From Bradyrhizobium sp. Ai1a-2 (GTDB lineage Bacteria > Pseudomonadota > Alphaproteobacteria > Rhizobiales > Xanthobacteraceae), in contig NZ_AUEZ01000033.1 in assembly GCF_000426245.1 (NCBI RefSeq), positions 29,519 through 93,518 on the forward strand: a stretch of DNA of 64,000 nt, read 5' to 3'. The notes beneath the pieces were generated by a model. The model did no database searches, had not been told where the DNA came from, and saw only the letters and a program-made list of their open reading frames with translations. Below are positions 28,008 through 37,282 of the stretch, one piece after another (the first letter of the stretch is position 1; each line of letters starts with the position of its first letter). A program made the translations under genes and the position numbers.

Positions 28008-28407
28008 CGGCACCTCGCCGCGGGACGCAGCCACAAAACTCGCTTCGCCCGAACGGGTCGCCGCGTTCCAAACCGGGCTGTCGGCGGAAAGCCGCGCTGC
28101 GGCCTATCTGATGGCCAAGGGCTATCGCATCCTCGCCAAGCGCTTCCGCACGCCCTATGGCGAAATCGACCTCGTCGCGCGCAAGCGCAACCTGCTCGCC
28201 TTCGTCGAGGTCAAGGCCCGCGCCAGCTTTGATGAGGCCGCCTATGCCGTCACGCCGCGCCAGCAGCAGCGCATCATCGCCGCAGCCCAGGCCTGGCTGA
28301 TGGCGCATCCCGAACATGCGGAATTCGACATGCGTTTCGACGCCATGCTGATTGCGCCCAAGCGTTTGCCGCGCCATCTGTTGGCGGCGTTCGACGCCAG
28401 CGCATGA
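27994..28407 (+). CDS. yraN: UPF0102 (YraN) family nuclease-fold protein
   Basis: This 137-residue protein has a restriction-endonuclease-like core: ESRAAAYLMAKGYRILAKRFRTPYGEIDLVAR, then LLAFVEVKARASFDEA, the E-x-D/E-x-K pattern of UPF0102. Its role is not firmly established. The gene starts inside the end of rsmI and is followed 28 bases later by gshB, as in many Proteobacteria. Confidence 0.93.
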   Translation: MAENDGTSPRDAATKLASPERVAAFQTGLSAESRAAAYLMAKGYRILAKRFRTPYGEIDLVARKRNLLAFVEVKARASFDEAAYAVTPRQQQRIIAAAQAWLMAHPEHAEFDMRFDAMLIAPKRLPRHLLAAFDASA

Positions 28408-28435
28408 CTTCCTCGAGAGAGCGGACCCAAAGCCC

Positions 28436-29383
28436 ATGAAATTGAACGTCGCCGTCCAGATGGATCCCATTGAGCGCATCAACATTCGCGGCGATTCGAC
28501 GTTCGCGCTGCTGCTCGAAGCACAGAAACGCGGCCACGGCATTTCCTATTACACGCCGGACAAGCTCTCGCTGCGGGGCGACGAGCTGGTCGCGCCGGTG
28601 CAGAATCTTTCCGTGCGCGACGAGGTCGGCGATCACTTCACCCTCGGGGAGCCCAAGCGCGAGCCGCTCACCAATTTCGACGTGATCCTGCTGCGGCAGG
28701 ACCCGCCGTTCGATCTCGCCTACATCACCTCGACGCATTTCCTCGAGCGCATTCACCCGAAGACCCTGGTCGTCAACAATCCCGCCAGCGTCCGCAATGC
28801 GCCGGAAAAGCTGTTCGTGATGAACTTTCCGCAGCTGATGCCGCCGACCCTGATCTCGCGCGACCTCGACGAGATCAACGCGTTCCGCGACGAGCATGGC
28901 GCTGTCGTCATGAAACCGTTGCACGGCCATGGCGGCGCCGCGGTGTTTCGCGTGATGCCGCAGGACATGAATTTCGGATCGCTGTTCGACATGTTTACGG
29001 TGACGTTCAAGGAGCCATGGGTGATCCAGCGCTTCCTTCCCGAGGTCAAACATGGCGACAAGCGCATCATCCTGGTCAACGGCGAATTCGCCGGCGCCGT
29101 CAACCGCGTGCCGGCGGCGGACGACCTGCGCTCCAACATGGTGCGCGGCGGCGCGGCGCAGTCGACCGAATTGTCCGACCGCGAGCGCGAGATTTGCACA
29201 ACCCTCGGTCCGGCCTTGCGCGAGCTCGGCCTGCTGTTCGTCGGCATCGACGTGATCGACGGCTACCTCACCGAGATCAACGTCACCTCACCGACCGGCA
29301 TCCGCGCCATCGCGCGGCTCGGCGGCCCGGACGTGGCAGCCAGGATCTGGGACGTCATCGAGGCAAAGCGCGCGAAGTCTTGA
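28436..29383 (+). CDS. gshB: Glutathione synthetase
   Basis: ATP-grasp ligase that adds glycine to gamma-glutamylcysteine. From ATG 28436 it is 315 residues. MKLNVAVQMDPIERINIRGDST is the family start. LLRQDPPFDLAYITSTHFLE, VNNPASVRNAPEKLFVMNFP, VMKPLHGHGGAAVFRV and the C-terminal GIDVIDGYLTEINVTSPTGIR (metal and glutathione sites) are conserved. The open frame upstream is yraN in another phase. Confidence 0.97.
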   Translation: MKLNVAVQMDPIERINIRGDSTFALLLEAQKRGHGISYYTPDKLSLRGDELVAPVQNLSVRDEVGDHFTLGEPKREPLTNFDVILLRQDPPFDLAYITSTHFLERIHPKTLVVNNPASVRNAPEKLFVMNFPQLMPPTLISRDLDEINAFRDEHGAVVMKPLHGHGGAAVFRVMPQDMNFGSLFDMFTVTFKEPWVIQRFLPEVKHGDKRIILVNGEFAGAVNRVPAADDLRSNMVRGGAAQSTELSDREREICTTLGPALRELGLLFVGIDVIDGYLTEINVTSPTGIRAIARLGGPDVAARIWDVIEAKRAKS

Positions 29384-29543
29384 AGCGCGTCTAGCTTCCT
29401 TCCACGCTGAGACCTCTTGTCAGCTTGCGGCAGCGGGCGCAGCATGGTTGCGCTCGCCTTCAGGTGGTGGGGCACGACCTCTCCGCGGGCGGCAACGCGA
29501 CGACTGCCAAATATAACTCGACAAGAACCGTTGGAGGAAAAGC

Positions 29544-30515
29544 ATGACAATCAACGTCTCGCGAAGGTCCCTGCTCGCGCTCGGCGCCGTCCTTGGTGCA
29601 AGCACGCTGCTCGGCGGCAGCGCGCTGGCGCGCGCACCGAAGCTCGGCACGCAAACGCCTTATTGGCACCGCTTCATGCTAGGCGATGCCGAAGTCACCG
29701 TCGTCTCCGACGGTCCGCTGCCGCTCGGCGATCCCTCCGGCACATTCACCGGCGTGCCGAAGGAAGAGGTGAAGAAGATGTTGTCGGACAATTTCCTGTC
29801 GCCCGACAATGTGGTGTTGGAGCAGAATTCGCCGATCGTGAACACCGGCGACAAGCTGATCCTGTTCGACACCGGCATGGGCACTTCGAAAGCGTTCGGT
29901 CCGACCACCGGCCGCCAGCAGAAGAGCATGGCGGAAGCCGGCATCAAGCCTGAAGACATCGACGCCGTTGTCTGCTCGCATGCGCATATCGACCACATCG
30001 GCGGTATCGTCGGCGCCAACGATAAGCCGCTGTTCCCGAACGCGCAGGTCTATATTGCCCAGAGCGACTTCGACTACTGGACCGATGAAGGCAAGATGGG
30101 CAGCCCGCTGAAGGACTTCGTCGTTCACGCGCGCAAGAATCTCATGCCGGTCCGGGATCGGTTGGTGTTCTTCAAGGACGGTCAGGAATTCCTGCCCGGC
30201 GTGCAGGCGATCGCGGCGCCCGGCCACACCGTCGGCCACCACATCTTCATGGTGAGCTCGGCCGGCAAATCCTTCGCCTTCCTCGGCGATCTCTCGCACC
30301 ACTCGGTGCTGCTGCTCGAGCGGCCGCGGATGGAATTCTCCTACGATACCGACCCGAAGCAGGCGGCGGCCTCGCGCGTGAGACTGCTGGAGATGCTGGC
30401 AGCCAACAAGACGCCCGTAATGTCCTACCACTTCGCCTGGCCCGGCTACGGCCACGTCGCGAAGACCGGCGACGGCTTCCACTATTATCCCGAACCGATG
30501 CAGATGACGCTGTAA
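29544..30515 (+). CDS. Exported metallo-beta-lactamase-fold hydrolase
   Basis: The 323-residue protein starts at ATG 29544 after a strong GGAGG. The N-terminus SRRSLLALGAVLGASTLLGG resembles a twin-arginine signal, suggesting folded, metal-loaded export. The dinuclear zinc motif is SHAHIDHIGG (H-x-H-x-D-H, about residues 144-153), with a further His in APGHTVGHH, an Asp in FLGDLSHH and a His in MSYHFAWPGYG. This is typical of the AHL-lactonase/alkyl-hydrolase-like branch. The substrate is unknown. Confidence 0.88.
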   Translation: MTINVSRRSLLALGAVLGASTLLGGSALARAPKLGTQTPYWHRFMLGDAEVTVVSDGPLPLGDPSGTFTGVPKEEVKKMLSDNFLSPDNVVLEQNSPIVNTGDKLILFDTGMGTSKAFGPTTGRQQKSMAEAGIKPEDIDAVVCSHAHIDHIGGIVGANDKPLFPNAQVYIAQSDFDYWTDEGKMGSPLKDFVVHARKNLMPVRDRLVFFKDGQEFLPGVQAIAAPGHTVGHHIFMVSSAGKSFAFLGDLSHHSVLLLERPRMEFSYDTDPKQAAASRVRLLEMLAANKTPVMSYHFAWPGYGHVAKTGDGFHYYPEPMQMTL

Positions 30516-30525
30516 GCGCGCGTGG

Positions 30526-30558
30526 GCTCCGGGACGCCCGCGCGGCAGGTCCCGGAGC
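30526..30558. terminator. Hairpin after the metallo-hydrolase gene
   Basis: GCTCCGGGAC (30526-30535) pairs perfectly with GTCCCGGAGC (30549-30558) around a 13-base loop, 11 bases past the stop codon. A T-rich tract is lacking, so termination strength is uncertain. Confidence 0.45.
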
Positions 30559-30627
30559 TCGTGTTCCCGTAATGTTCTTGAACTTGGCGTTGCCTTCGGC
30601 TACCCTCGATTGTGGCAAGGGGGCAGC

Positions 30628-32166
30628 ATGGTTCAACGCGTTTCCACCGTCGCTTTCGAGGGGATCGAAGCTCGCGCGGTCGACGTGCAGGTACAGGTCG
30701 CGCCGGGATTACCGGCGTTTGCGATCGTGGGCCTGCCGGACAAGGCGGTTTCCGAGGCACGCGAGCGGGTTCGCTCGGCGCTGATCGCCTCCGGTCTCGC
30801 CCTGCCGGCGCGCCGGATCATCGTCAACCTGGCGCCGGCCGACCTGCCCAAGGAAGGCAGCCATTACGACCTGCCGATCGCGCTCGGGCTGATGGCGGCG
30901 ATCGGTGCGATCCCGCCGGATGCGCTTAACGGCTTCACCGTGCTGGGCGAGCTCGGGCTGGACGGCTCGATCGCGCCGGTTGCAGGCGTATTGCCGGCGG
31001 CGATCGGCGCCAATTCGCGCGACGAGGGGCTGATCTGCCCGGCCGGCTGCGGCTCCGAGGCGGCATGGGCCAGCCCGGACATCCAGATCATCGCCGCAAG
31101 CTCGCTGATCCAGATCGCCAATCACTTCAAGGGCACGCAGGTGTTGTCGCGCCCGCAACCGAAGGTGCATGAGCAGAAGGAGACGCTACTCGACCTGCGC
31201 GACATCAAGGGCCAGGAAAGCGCCAAGCGGGCGCTCGAGATCGCGGCGGCCGGCGGGCATCACCTGCTAATGATGGGCTCGCCCGGCGCCGGCAAGTCGA
31301 TGCTGGCGGCGCGGCTGCCTTCGATCCTGCCGCCGCTGTCGCCGTCCGAGCTCTTGGAAGTCTCGATGATCGCGTCGGTGGCCGGCGAGATCCGCGACGG
31401 CGCCTTGACGGCACGGCGACCGTTCCGCAGCCCGCATCATTCCGCCAGCATGGCCGCGCTCACCGGCGGCGGCATGCGCGCCAGGCCCGGTGAGATTTCG
31501 CTGGCGCATCAGGGCGTGCTGTTCCTCGACGAACTGCCGGAATTCGATCCACGCGTGCTGGATTCGCTGCGCCAGCCGCTGGAGACAGGCGAGGTTTCGG
31601 TGTCGCGCGCCAACCACCGCGTCACCTATCCTGCGCGTTTCATGCTGGTGTCGGCCATGAATCCGTGCCGCTGCGGTCACGCCTATGAGCCCGGCTATTC
31701 CTGCAAGCGCGGGCCGATCGACCGCTGCACGGCCGATTACCAGATGCGCATCTCCGGTCCGCTGATGGACCGCATCGACCTCCGGATCGAGGTGCCGGCA
31801 GTGACCGCCGCCGACCTGATCCTGCCGCCGCCGGCGGAAGGATCGGCGGAAGTGGCGGCGCGGGTCGCCGCGGCGCGCGACATCCAGCTCGCGCGCTATG
31901 CCGCCGCCGGCATGCCGAACGTCCGCACCAATGCCGAGGCGCCGTCATCGTTGCTTGAGACCATCGCGCAGCCGGACGCGCAGGGGCAGAAGCTGTTGCG
32001 CGATGCCGCCGAGACCATGCGGCTGACCGCGCGCGGCTATCATCGCGTGCTGCGCGTCGCGCGCACGCTCGCCGATCTCGACGGCGCGGAGAAGATCGGC
32101 CGATTGCATCTCGCCGAAGCCCTGTCCTATCGCGCGCTGGCCGACGACATCAGGCGCGCGGCGTAA
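30628..32166 (+). CDS. comM: YifB/ComM-family Mg-chelatase-like AAA+ ATPase
   Basis: From ATG 30628, after a GGGGG ribosome site, the protein is 512 residues. An N-terminal Lon-like S5/ChlI domain (TVAFEGIEARAVDVQVQVA, IVGLPDKAVSEARERV) precedes the AAA+ core, with Walker A MMGSPGAGKSMLAARL near residue 216, RPFRSPHHSAS, and Walker B GVLFLDELPEF. A Cys-rich patch (NPCRCGHAYEPGYSCKRGP) and the C-terminal sensor helix follow. In naturally competent species ComM helps integrate transformed DNA by branch migration. The role here is unproven. Confidence 0.93.
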   Translation: MVQRVSTVAFEGIEARAVDVQVQVAPGLPAFAIVGLPDKAVSEARERVRSALIASGLALPARRIIVNLAPADLPKEGSHYDLPIALGLMAAIGAIPPDALNGFTVLGELGLDGSIAPVAGVLPAAIGANSRDEGLICPAGCGSEAAWASPDIQIIAASSLIQIANHFKGTQVLSRPQPKVHEQKETLLDLRDIKGQESAKRALEIAAAGGHHLLMMGSPGAGKSMLAARLPSILPPLSPSELLEVSMIASVAGEIRDGALTARRPFRSPHHSASMAALTGGGMRARPGEISLAHQGVLFLDELPEFDPRVLDSLRQPLETGEVSVSRANHRVTYPARFMLVSAMNPCRCGHAYEPGYSCKRGPIDRCTADYQMRISGPLMDRIDLRIEVPAVTAADLILPPPAEGSAEVAARVAAARDIQLARYAAAGMPNVRTNAEAPSSLLETIAQPDAQGQKLLRDAAETMRLTARGYHRVLRVARTLADLDGAEKIGRLHLAEALSYRALADDIRRAA

Positions 32167-32265
32167 AAATATGTCGCGTCAACGCGACGGTAACCAGTTC
32201 TCTTTACGCTCCGCCAACCATAAGTCCGCGCGATCGTAGCCGGCTCTGGTTGAGTGAGTGGTGTC

Positions 32266-32733
32266 ATGTTGCGTTTGAAGATCCTGGCCTCGGTCGTGCC
32301 GCTGGCCGTGTTCGCGCTCGTTGCCCGCGGTGAATTCCTGCCGGGCCCACACCCCTGCATCGAGGCCGGCGGGGCTACGGTGCAGATCGCGTCAATCCCC
32401 TGGCTCGCGCAGCTCCATGTCAGCTTCACGGACGATCCCGCTGCTGCCACAGTGCGGGTTCAAGTCGCAGATAGCGCGGAAACCGCCGATTTCGCCGTCA
32501 TCGATGATATCGACGACGCCGAGCCCGGTGCGTGCGAAGCCAACGGCATGCCGCAACTTGTGGCGATCTCGGCCACTTCAGGCGCAACTGACCCGGTGAT
32601 CTATCTTTCGCAAGATGGCCCGGCCGACTACCGGATCTTTGTCCATTCCAGAAGCTTCTCGGCGCGCGAAGCCGCAGCGCTGATCGTCGGCGCACATGGC
32701 GGACATCGTCGCCTGCAGGCCGCAGCGCTGTAG
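32266..32733 (+). CDS. Small exported protein of unknown function
   Basis: From ATG 32266 the protein is 155 residues (GTG 32254 would add four). The N-terminus (LKILASVVPLAVFALVARG) is a signal peptide or anchor. The mature part is acidic with two Cys (HPCIEAGG, EPGACEANG), which could pair in the periplasm. No family was recognised. It stands alone between comM and a converging SDR gene, with no strong terminator between. Confidence 0.7.
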   Translation: MLRLKILASVVPLAVFALVARGEFLPGPHPCIEAGGATVQIASIPWLAQLHVSFTDDPAAATVRVQVADSAETADFAVIDDIDDAEPGACEANGMPQLVAISATSGATDPVIYLSQDGPADYRIFVHSRSFSAREAAALIVGAHGGHRRLQAAAL

Positions 32734-32759
32734 AGGACGATCGGCGTTTCACCGACCGA

Positions 32760-33617
32760 CTATCGGCGCGTGTCGGGGTGCGATAGGTCTGCGAAGTCCG
32801 TAGAGGCACTGATGTCGGCCCATTCCGCCGCCTCAGCCTGCCGCGCTGCTTCGGCCTCACCGCATAAACGCAGAGCGGCCTTGCCGAGCACGAGATGCGC
32901 AGGCAGCGCATCCCGGGTGGTCAGGTCTACGATGACCTTGGCAATCTTCGCGGGATCACCGATCTCGCGGCCGACGGAGGTCTTCATCGCGCCGATCATG
33001 GCGCCGACGCTGGCCTCATATTCCGGAAGCAACGGTGGCGCACTATCGGTCGCGGCGGCGACCCAGCCGGTGCGCATCCCGCCCGGCTCGACCGCGACCA
33101 TCTTGACCCCAAATCCGGAAACTTCTTTTGCCAGCACTTCGGTGAAGCCGCCGACGGCCCACTTCGCCGCCTGATATGCGGCCAGGCCGGGCGTGCTGAG
33201 ACGTCCGCCGAGCGAGGAAATGTTGATGATGTAGCCCGACCGCTGCCTGCGCATCGCCGGCAGCGCCGCGCGCGTCAGATTGACGACGCCGTAGAAGTTG
33301 GTCTCGATCTGCAGACGGAAGTCCGCCTCAGCGGTCTGCTCGAAGGGCGTAACATGGCCGTAGCCGGCATTGTTGACCACGACATCCAGGCGCCCGAAGG
33401 CCTCGATCGCGAAATCCACCGCCGCCTGCGCGGCCTCGGCGTTTGTTACATCGAGTGCGAAGATTCGCAGATCGCCGCCGCGCAACGCCTGCAAGCGCTC
33501 GAGCCGGCGCGGATCGCGTGCGGTCGCGACAACCCGTTCGCCCGCGGCAACCGCCGCCTCGACGATCGACCGGCCGAGCCCGCGAGCCGCACCGGTAACC
33601 AGCCAGATCTTTGACAT
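32760..33617 (-). CDS. Short-chain dehydrogenase/reductase (classical SDR)
   Basis: From ATG 33617 the protein is 285 residues. The cofactor motif WLVTGAARGLGRSIVEAA (T-G-x3-G-x-G), an NNAG stretch (VVVNNAGYGHV), the catalytic Ser in INISSLGGRLS, and YQAAKWAV (Y-x3-K) are complete. The Arg-rich region after strand 2 (TARDPRRLE) suggests NADP(H). Length and pattern fit the oxidoreductase group often labelled SDR family NAD(P)-dependent. The substrate is unknown. It is divergent from the sensor kinase. Confidence 0.9.
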   Translation of the reverse strand: MSKIWLVTGAARGLGRSIVEAAVAAGERVVATARDPRRLERLQALRGGDLRIFALDVTNAEAAQAAVDFAIEAFGRLDVVVNNAGYGHVTPFEQTAEADFRLQIETNFYGVVNLTRAALPAMRRQRSGYIINISSLGGRLSTPGLAAYQAAKWAVGGFTEVLAKEVSGFGVKMVAVEPGGMRTGWVAAATDSAPPLLPEYEASVGAMIGAMKTSVGREIGDPAKIAKVIVDLTTRDALPAHLVLGKAALRLCGEAEAARQAEAAEWADISASTDFADLSHPDTRR

Positions 33618-33940
33618 GCTCTGTCCCTCGGTGCGGGCCAGTAGCCGCGCCGGGCCGATGTACGGACGGCGCGCTACAATTTGGTGTCCGGAACCGAAAC
33701 TCCGATTGCAATTGTAGCTTCGCCCTCGGCCGGTCTGGTCCCGAGCGCTGCCTCCGCAACCGGGCAAGCAGTGGACCACCCCGCGCTCGATGCAGTTAAC
33801 GCTTCATCAACCCTGTTCTCATGGCGGACCGGAACTCGGCGCGGTTTCAAGCACTTTGCAAGGTCGCCGACGCATCGTCGACCCAATATGCAAGGCGGCT
33901 CAAGCCGCCAGTCTTGAGGTGGGTGATCAGGGGATCGGCG

Positions 33941-36184
33941 ATGACGTGGACCTATCGACTGAGGCTCCGCTTGCTTCGGTTCGGGCGGCGTCATCCCTGG
34001 ACCGTCTTCATCCTCCGCGCCTTCATCGTCTTCGCCGCGGCCTTCGGCGGCGGCTATGGATTGCTTGTTGGCGCCGTTTCCGATCGTGACCCGCGCGCGA
34101 TTGCTGTAGGTGTCAGCCTGCTGTTCGCGCTCGCCTGCGTGGCGCTGGTCGTGCTGGGTGTCCGGCTGCGGATGATGCGCGGGAAGCTGCGCATGATCGC
34201 AGAGCACAACGAGGCGCTTGCCGACCGCAACTGGGAACTGCAGGAAGCCGAAGCGCGTGCGCGCAGCCTGTTCGAATCGCAAAGCGACCTGATCGTGCTG
34301 CGTGACAACAATGGCATGATCACCTTCGTCAACGACACCTATTGCGACCTCGCCGAAAAACCGCGCGGCGAACTGATCGGCAGCCATTTCGCCTTCGAAG
34401 TGCTCGAACAGGGCGACACCGCGATCGAGGCAAGCGGCACCCGCACCTACGACCAGAAGATCGCGGGTCCTTCCGGGCCGCGCTGGATCGCCTGGCGCGA
34501 GGGCCTCGTCCGCAGCGATGCAGGACAGCCCGCGGAGATGCAAAGCGTCGGCCGCGACGTCACCGGCCGCGCCGAGAGCGAGCGCGCGCTCGCCGAGGCG
34601 CGCGATCAGGCCGATGCGGCCAACCGCGCCAAGTCGCGCTTCCTCGCAATGGCGAGTCACGAGATCCGCACCCCGCTCAACGGCATCATCGGCATGAGCG
34701 GCCTCTTGATGGATACGCCGCTGACGCCGGAGCAGATGACCTACGCCAAGGCGGTGAAGACCTCCGGTGATGCGCTGTTGTCGCTGATCGAGGAGCTGCT
34801 GGACTACTCCAAGATCGAAGCCGGCAAGATCGATCTCGAGCTGCACCCGTTCCCGCTCTCGAAACTGATCGAGGACATCACCGAATTGCTGGCGCCAAGA
34901 GCGGAAGCCAAGGGAATCGAGATTGCCGCCTATATCGATGAGCGGTTGCCGATGGAGGTGGTCGGAGACGCCGCCCGGCTGCGCCAGGTGCTGCTCAACC
35001 TCGCCGGCAACGCGATCAAGTTCACTGCGACCGGCGGCGTCGCCCTGGTCGTCGAGCCCGGCATCCGGCCGAATGAAATCAGCTTCCTCGTCCGCGACAC
35101 CGGCATCGGCATTGCACCGGAAGCACAGCAGCGCATCTTCCGCGAGTTCGAGCAGGCGGACGAGGGCATTGCACGCAGCTATGGCGGCACCGGGCTCGGC
35201 CTGAGCATCAGCGACCGCATCATCAAGCGCATGGGCGGCCGCATCGCGCTTGCGAGCGCGCCCGGCGCGGGCTCCACCTTCGAACTGTCGATCCCGCTCG
35301 CCGCTTCCGACAGCAATGGGCCGCCGGTGTTCAGCCCGCCCGACCTTGCAGGCCGGTGGATCATGCTGGTCGCGCCGCAAAGCATCGAGGCCTCGCTGAT
35401 CTCGCGCCGGCTGCAGCGCTGGGGCGCACAGACCTTCATGGTGGCGGATGCCGTGGTGGCGGAAGCCTTGTTGCCCGAGCGATCATGGCACGCCGTGCTG
35501 ATCGACCATGCGCTGGGAGTGGCCGAGATCGGCCGCCTCGGCGAAGCGGCTCGCCTGCATGCGACGCAGCGGATCGTGATGTTCACGCCGGCGACCCGGC
35601 AGGAGCTGCAACCGTCCGCAGACTCGCCATTCACCGGCTATCTGGTGAAGCCACTGCGCGCTGTCTCGCTCGCCGCCCGCCTTACCGCCACGCCCGAGAT
35701 CGCTTCCCCAAGCGTCGCCGCGGAGCCCTTTGTCGAGCCTATGGGGACCGGTTCAACATTGGCGTCACTGTCCGATAGGAAGCTATCGATCCTGGTTGCC
35801 GAGGACAATGAGATCAACGCGCTCTTGATGCGCTCGCTGCTGACGCGCCTCGGCCACCAGGTGGTGATCACCACCAATGGCGAAGAGGCGCTTCAATCCT
35901 GGTTGTCGGCGAAATCGACGGGCGCGCCATACGACCTGGTGCTGATGGACGTGCAGATGCCGCAGCTCAACGGCATCGAGACCACCAAACGCATCCGGCA
36001 ATCGGAAGCCGGCCAGTCCGGAGGACCTACGCCGATCCTCGCGCTGACCGCCAACACCCTGGCGGAAGATCGCTCCGCCTGTTTCGAAGCCGGCATGGAC
36101 GGCTTTCTGATCAAGCCGCTCGATCGCGAGAAGCTGCAGCAGGCGCTGAAAGAACTCGCCGCATCACGCCATCTCGCGGCGTAG
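33941..36184 (+). CDS. Membrane-bound PAS hybrid sensor histidine kinase with two receiver-like domains
   Basis: From ATG 33941 (AGGGG seven bases upstream) the protein is 747 residues; ATG 33821 would add 40. The order is two membrane spans (about 22-70), a PAS domain (SLFESQSDLIVLRDNNGMIT onwards, about 105-225), HisKA with phospho-His near 240 (MASHEIRTPLNG), and HATPase (LLNLAGNAIKFT, VRDTGIGIA, GGTGLGLSI). A degenerate receiver-like domain (RWIMLVAPQSIEASLISRRL...) and an intact C-terminal receiver follow, with the acceptor Asp near 670 (LVLMDVQMPQLNG). There is no partner regulator next door, so it must signal to a distant Hpt or regulator. The ligand is unknown. Confidence 0.9.
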   Translation: MTWTYRLRLRLLRFGRRHPWTVFILRAFIVFAAAFGGGYGLLVGAVSDRDPRAIAVGVSLLFALACVALVVLGVRLRMMRGKLRMIAEHNEALADRNWELQEAEARARSLFESQSDLIVLRDNNGMITFVNDTYCDLAEKPRGELIGSHFAFEVLEQGDTAIEASGTRTYDQKIAGPSGPRWIAWREGLVRSDAGQPAEMQSVGRDVTGRAESERALAEARDQADAANRAKSRFLAMASHEIRTPLNGIIGMSGLLMDTPLTPEQMTYAKAVKTSGDALLSLIEELLDYSKIEAGKIDLELHPFPLSKLIEDITELLAPRAEAKGIEIAAYIDERLPMEVVGDAARLRQVLLNLAGNAIKFTATGGVALVVEPGIRPNEISFLVRDTGIGIAPEAQQRIFREFEQADEGIARSYGGTGLGLSISDRIIKRMGGRIALASAPGAGSTFELSIPLAASDSNGPPVFSPPDLAGRWIMLVAPQSIEASLISRRLQRWGAQTFMVADAVVAEALLPERSWHAVLIDHALGVAEIGRLGEAARLHATQRIVMFTPATRQELQPSADSPFTGYLVKPLRAVSLAARLTATPEIASPSVAAEPFVEPMGTGSTLASLSDRKLSILVAEDNEINALLMRSLLTRLGHQVVITTNGEEALQSWLSAKSTGAPYDLVLMDVQMPQLNGIETTKRIRQSEAGQSGGPTPILALTANTLAEDRSACFEAGMDGFLIKPLDREKLQQALKELAASRHLAA

Positions 36185-36200
36185 CACCCCCGCTGCCTTG

Positions 36201-36286
36201 CCGTCATTGCGAGGAGCGAAGCGACGAAGCAATCCATGCTTCAGCGCGTGGCGGGATGGATTGCTTCGCTGCGCTCGCAATGACGG
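36201..36286. repeat. Palindromic repeat family P3, copy 1
   Basis: CCGTCATTGCGAGGAGCGAA begins the left arm, and the right arm ends CTCGCAATGACGG. The arms pair over about 35 bases with small bulges. A second copy is at 59308-59389 and a miniature at 56631-56658. It lies between the converging kinase and coaA genes. Confidence 0.88.
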
Positions 36287-36316
36287 CGCAGCGAGCGCAC
36301 AATCGCCGGCACAAGG

Positions 36317-37273
36317 CTACAGTCGCCGCAGCGCGACTGTTTCCACCACGTGGTCGGCGCCCTTCTTCAGGATCAGCGTGGCGCGCGGGCGGGTCGGCAG
36401 GATATTGTCCTCGAGATTGGCGCGGTTGGTGCGCTCCCAGATCGCGATCGCAGTGGCCGTCGCCTCTTCGTCCGACAGCACGGCGTAGCGATGGAAATAG
36501 GATCGTGGATCGTGGAACGCGGTGTCGCGCAGCGCAAGGAAGCGCTTGACGTACCACTCGCGCAACACCGGCTCGTCGGCGTCGATGTAAACAGAGAAAT
36601 CGAAGAAGTCGGACACCACCGGCACGGCCTTGCCGTCGCGGGGCAATCGGCTGGTCTGCAGCACATTGACACCCTCGACGATCAGGATGTCGGGACGATC
36701 GATCTCGATGAACTGGTTCGGAACGATGTCGTAGGTCAGATGCGAATAAACAGGCGCGCGCACCGGACGCCGTCCGGCCTTGATGTCGCTCAGGAACGAC
36801 AGCAGCAAGGCCTGATCGTAACTCTCCGGAAAGCCCTTCTTCTGCATCAATCCCAGGCGTTCGAGCACGGCGTTGGGATAGAGGAAGCCGTCCGTGGTGA
36901 CGAGATCGACCTTGGGCCGCGGCGACCAGCGTGCGAGCAGAGCCTGCAGCACGCGCGCGGTGGTGGACTTGCCGACCGCGACCGAACCCGCGACGCCGAT
37001 GATATACGGCATCTTGCGGTCCTGGATGCCGAGGAACTGGCGCTGGGAGTAATAGAGCCGCTGCATGGCGTCGACATAGATCGAGAGCAGCCGTGACAGC
37101 GGCAGATAGATGTCCTCGACCTCGTGGATGTCGAGCCGATCGTGCATCGAGCGCAGTCGCTCGAATTCGCCGGGCTCTAGTGTCATCGGCGTATCGTCGC
37201 GCAGCTTCGCCCATTGCTCGCGCGAGAAGAGCCGATACGGATTATATTGCTGGTCGGGTGCCTGAATGTCCAT
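36317..37273 (-). CDS. coaA: Type I pantothenate kinase
   Basis: First step of coenzyme A synthesis. It is 318 residues. The P-loop GVAGSVAVGKSTTARVL (about 95-111) and the stretches VDLVTTDGFLYPN and LIVEGVNVLQTSRLP are characteristic of prokaryotic CoaA. The N-terminus (NPYRLFSREQWAKLRDDTPMTL) and the C-terminal ATLILKKGADHVVETV also match. It is nine bases downstream of hisE, at the end of the his cluster. Confidence 0.96.
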   Translation of the reverse strand: MDIQAPDQQYNPYRLFSREQWAKLRDDTPMTLEPGEFERLRSMHDRLDIHEVEDIYLPLSRLLSIYVDAMQRLYYSQRQFLGIQDRKMPYIIGVAGSVAVGKSTTARVLQALLARWSPRPKVDLVTTDGFLYPNAVLERLGLMQKKGFPESYDQALLLSFLSDIKAGRRPVRAPVYSHLTYDIVPNQFIEIDRPDILIVEGVNVLQTSRLPRDGKAVPVVSDFFDFSVYIDADEPVLREWYVKRFLALRDTAFHDPRSYFHRYAVLSDEEATATAIAIWERTNRANLEDNILPTRPRATLILKKGADHVVETVALRRL

Positions 37274-37282
37274 GGCCGTGCC

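Noticed and set aside
33674..35380. 568-codon minus-strand frame opposite the sensor kinase
   Set aside because: High-GC antisense frame; the plus strand encodes a complete hybrid kinase with all motifs.
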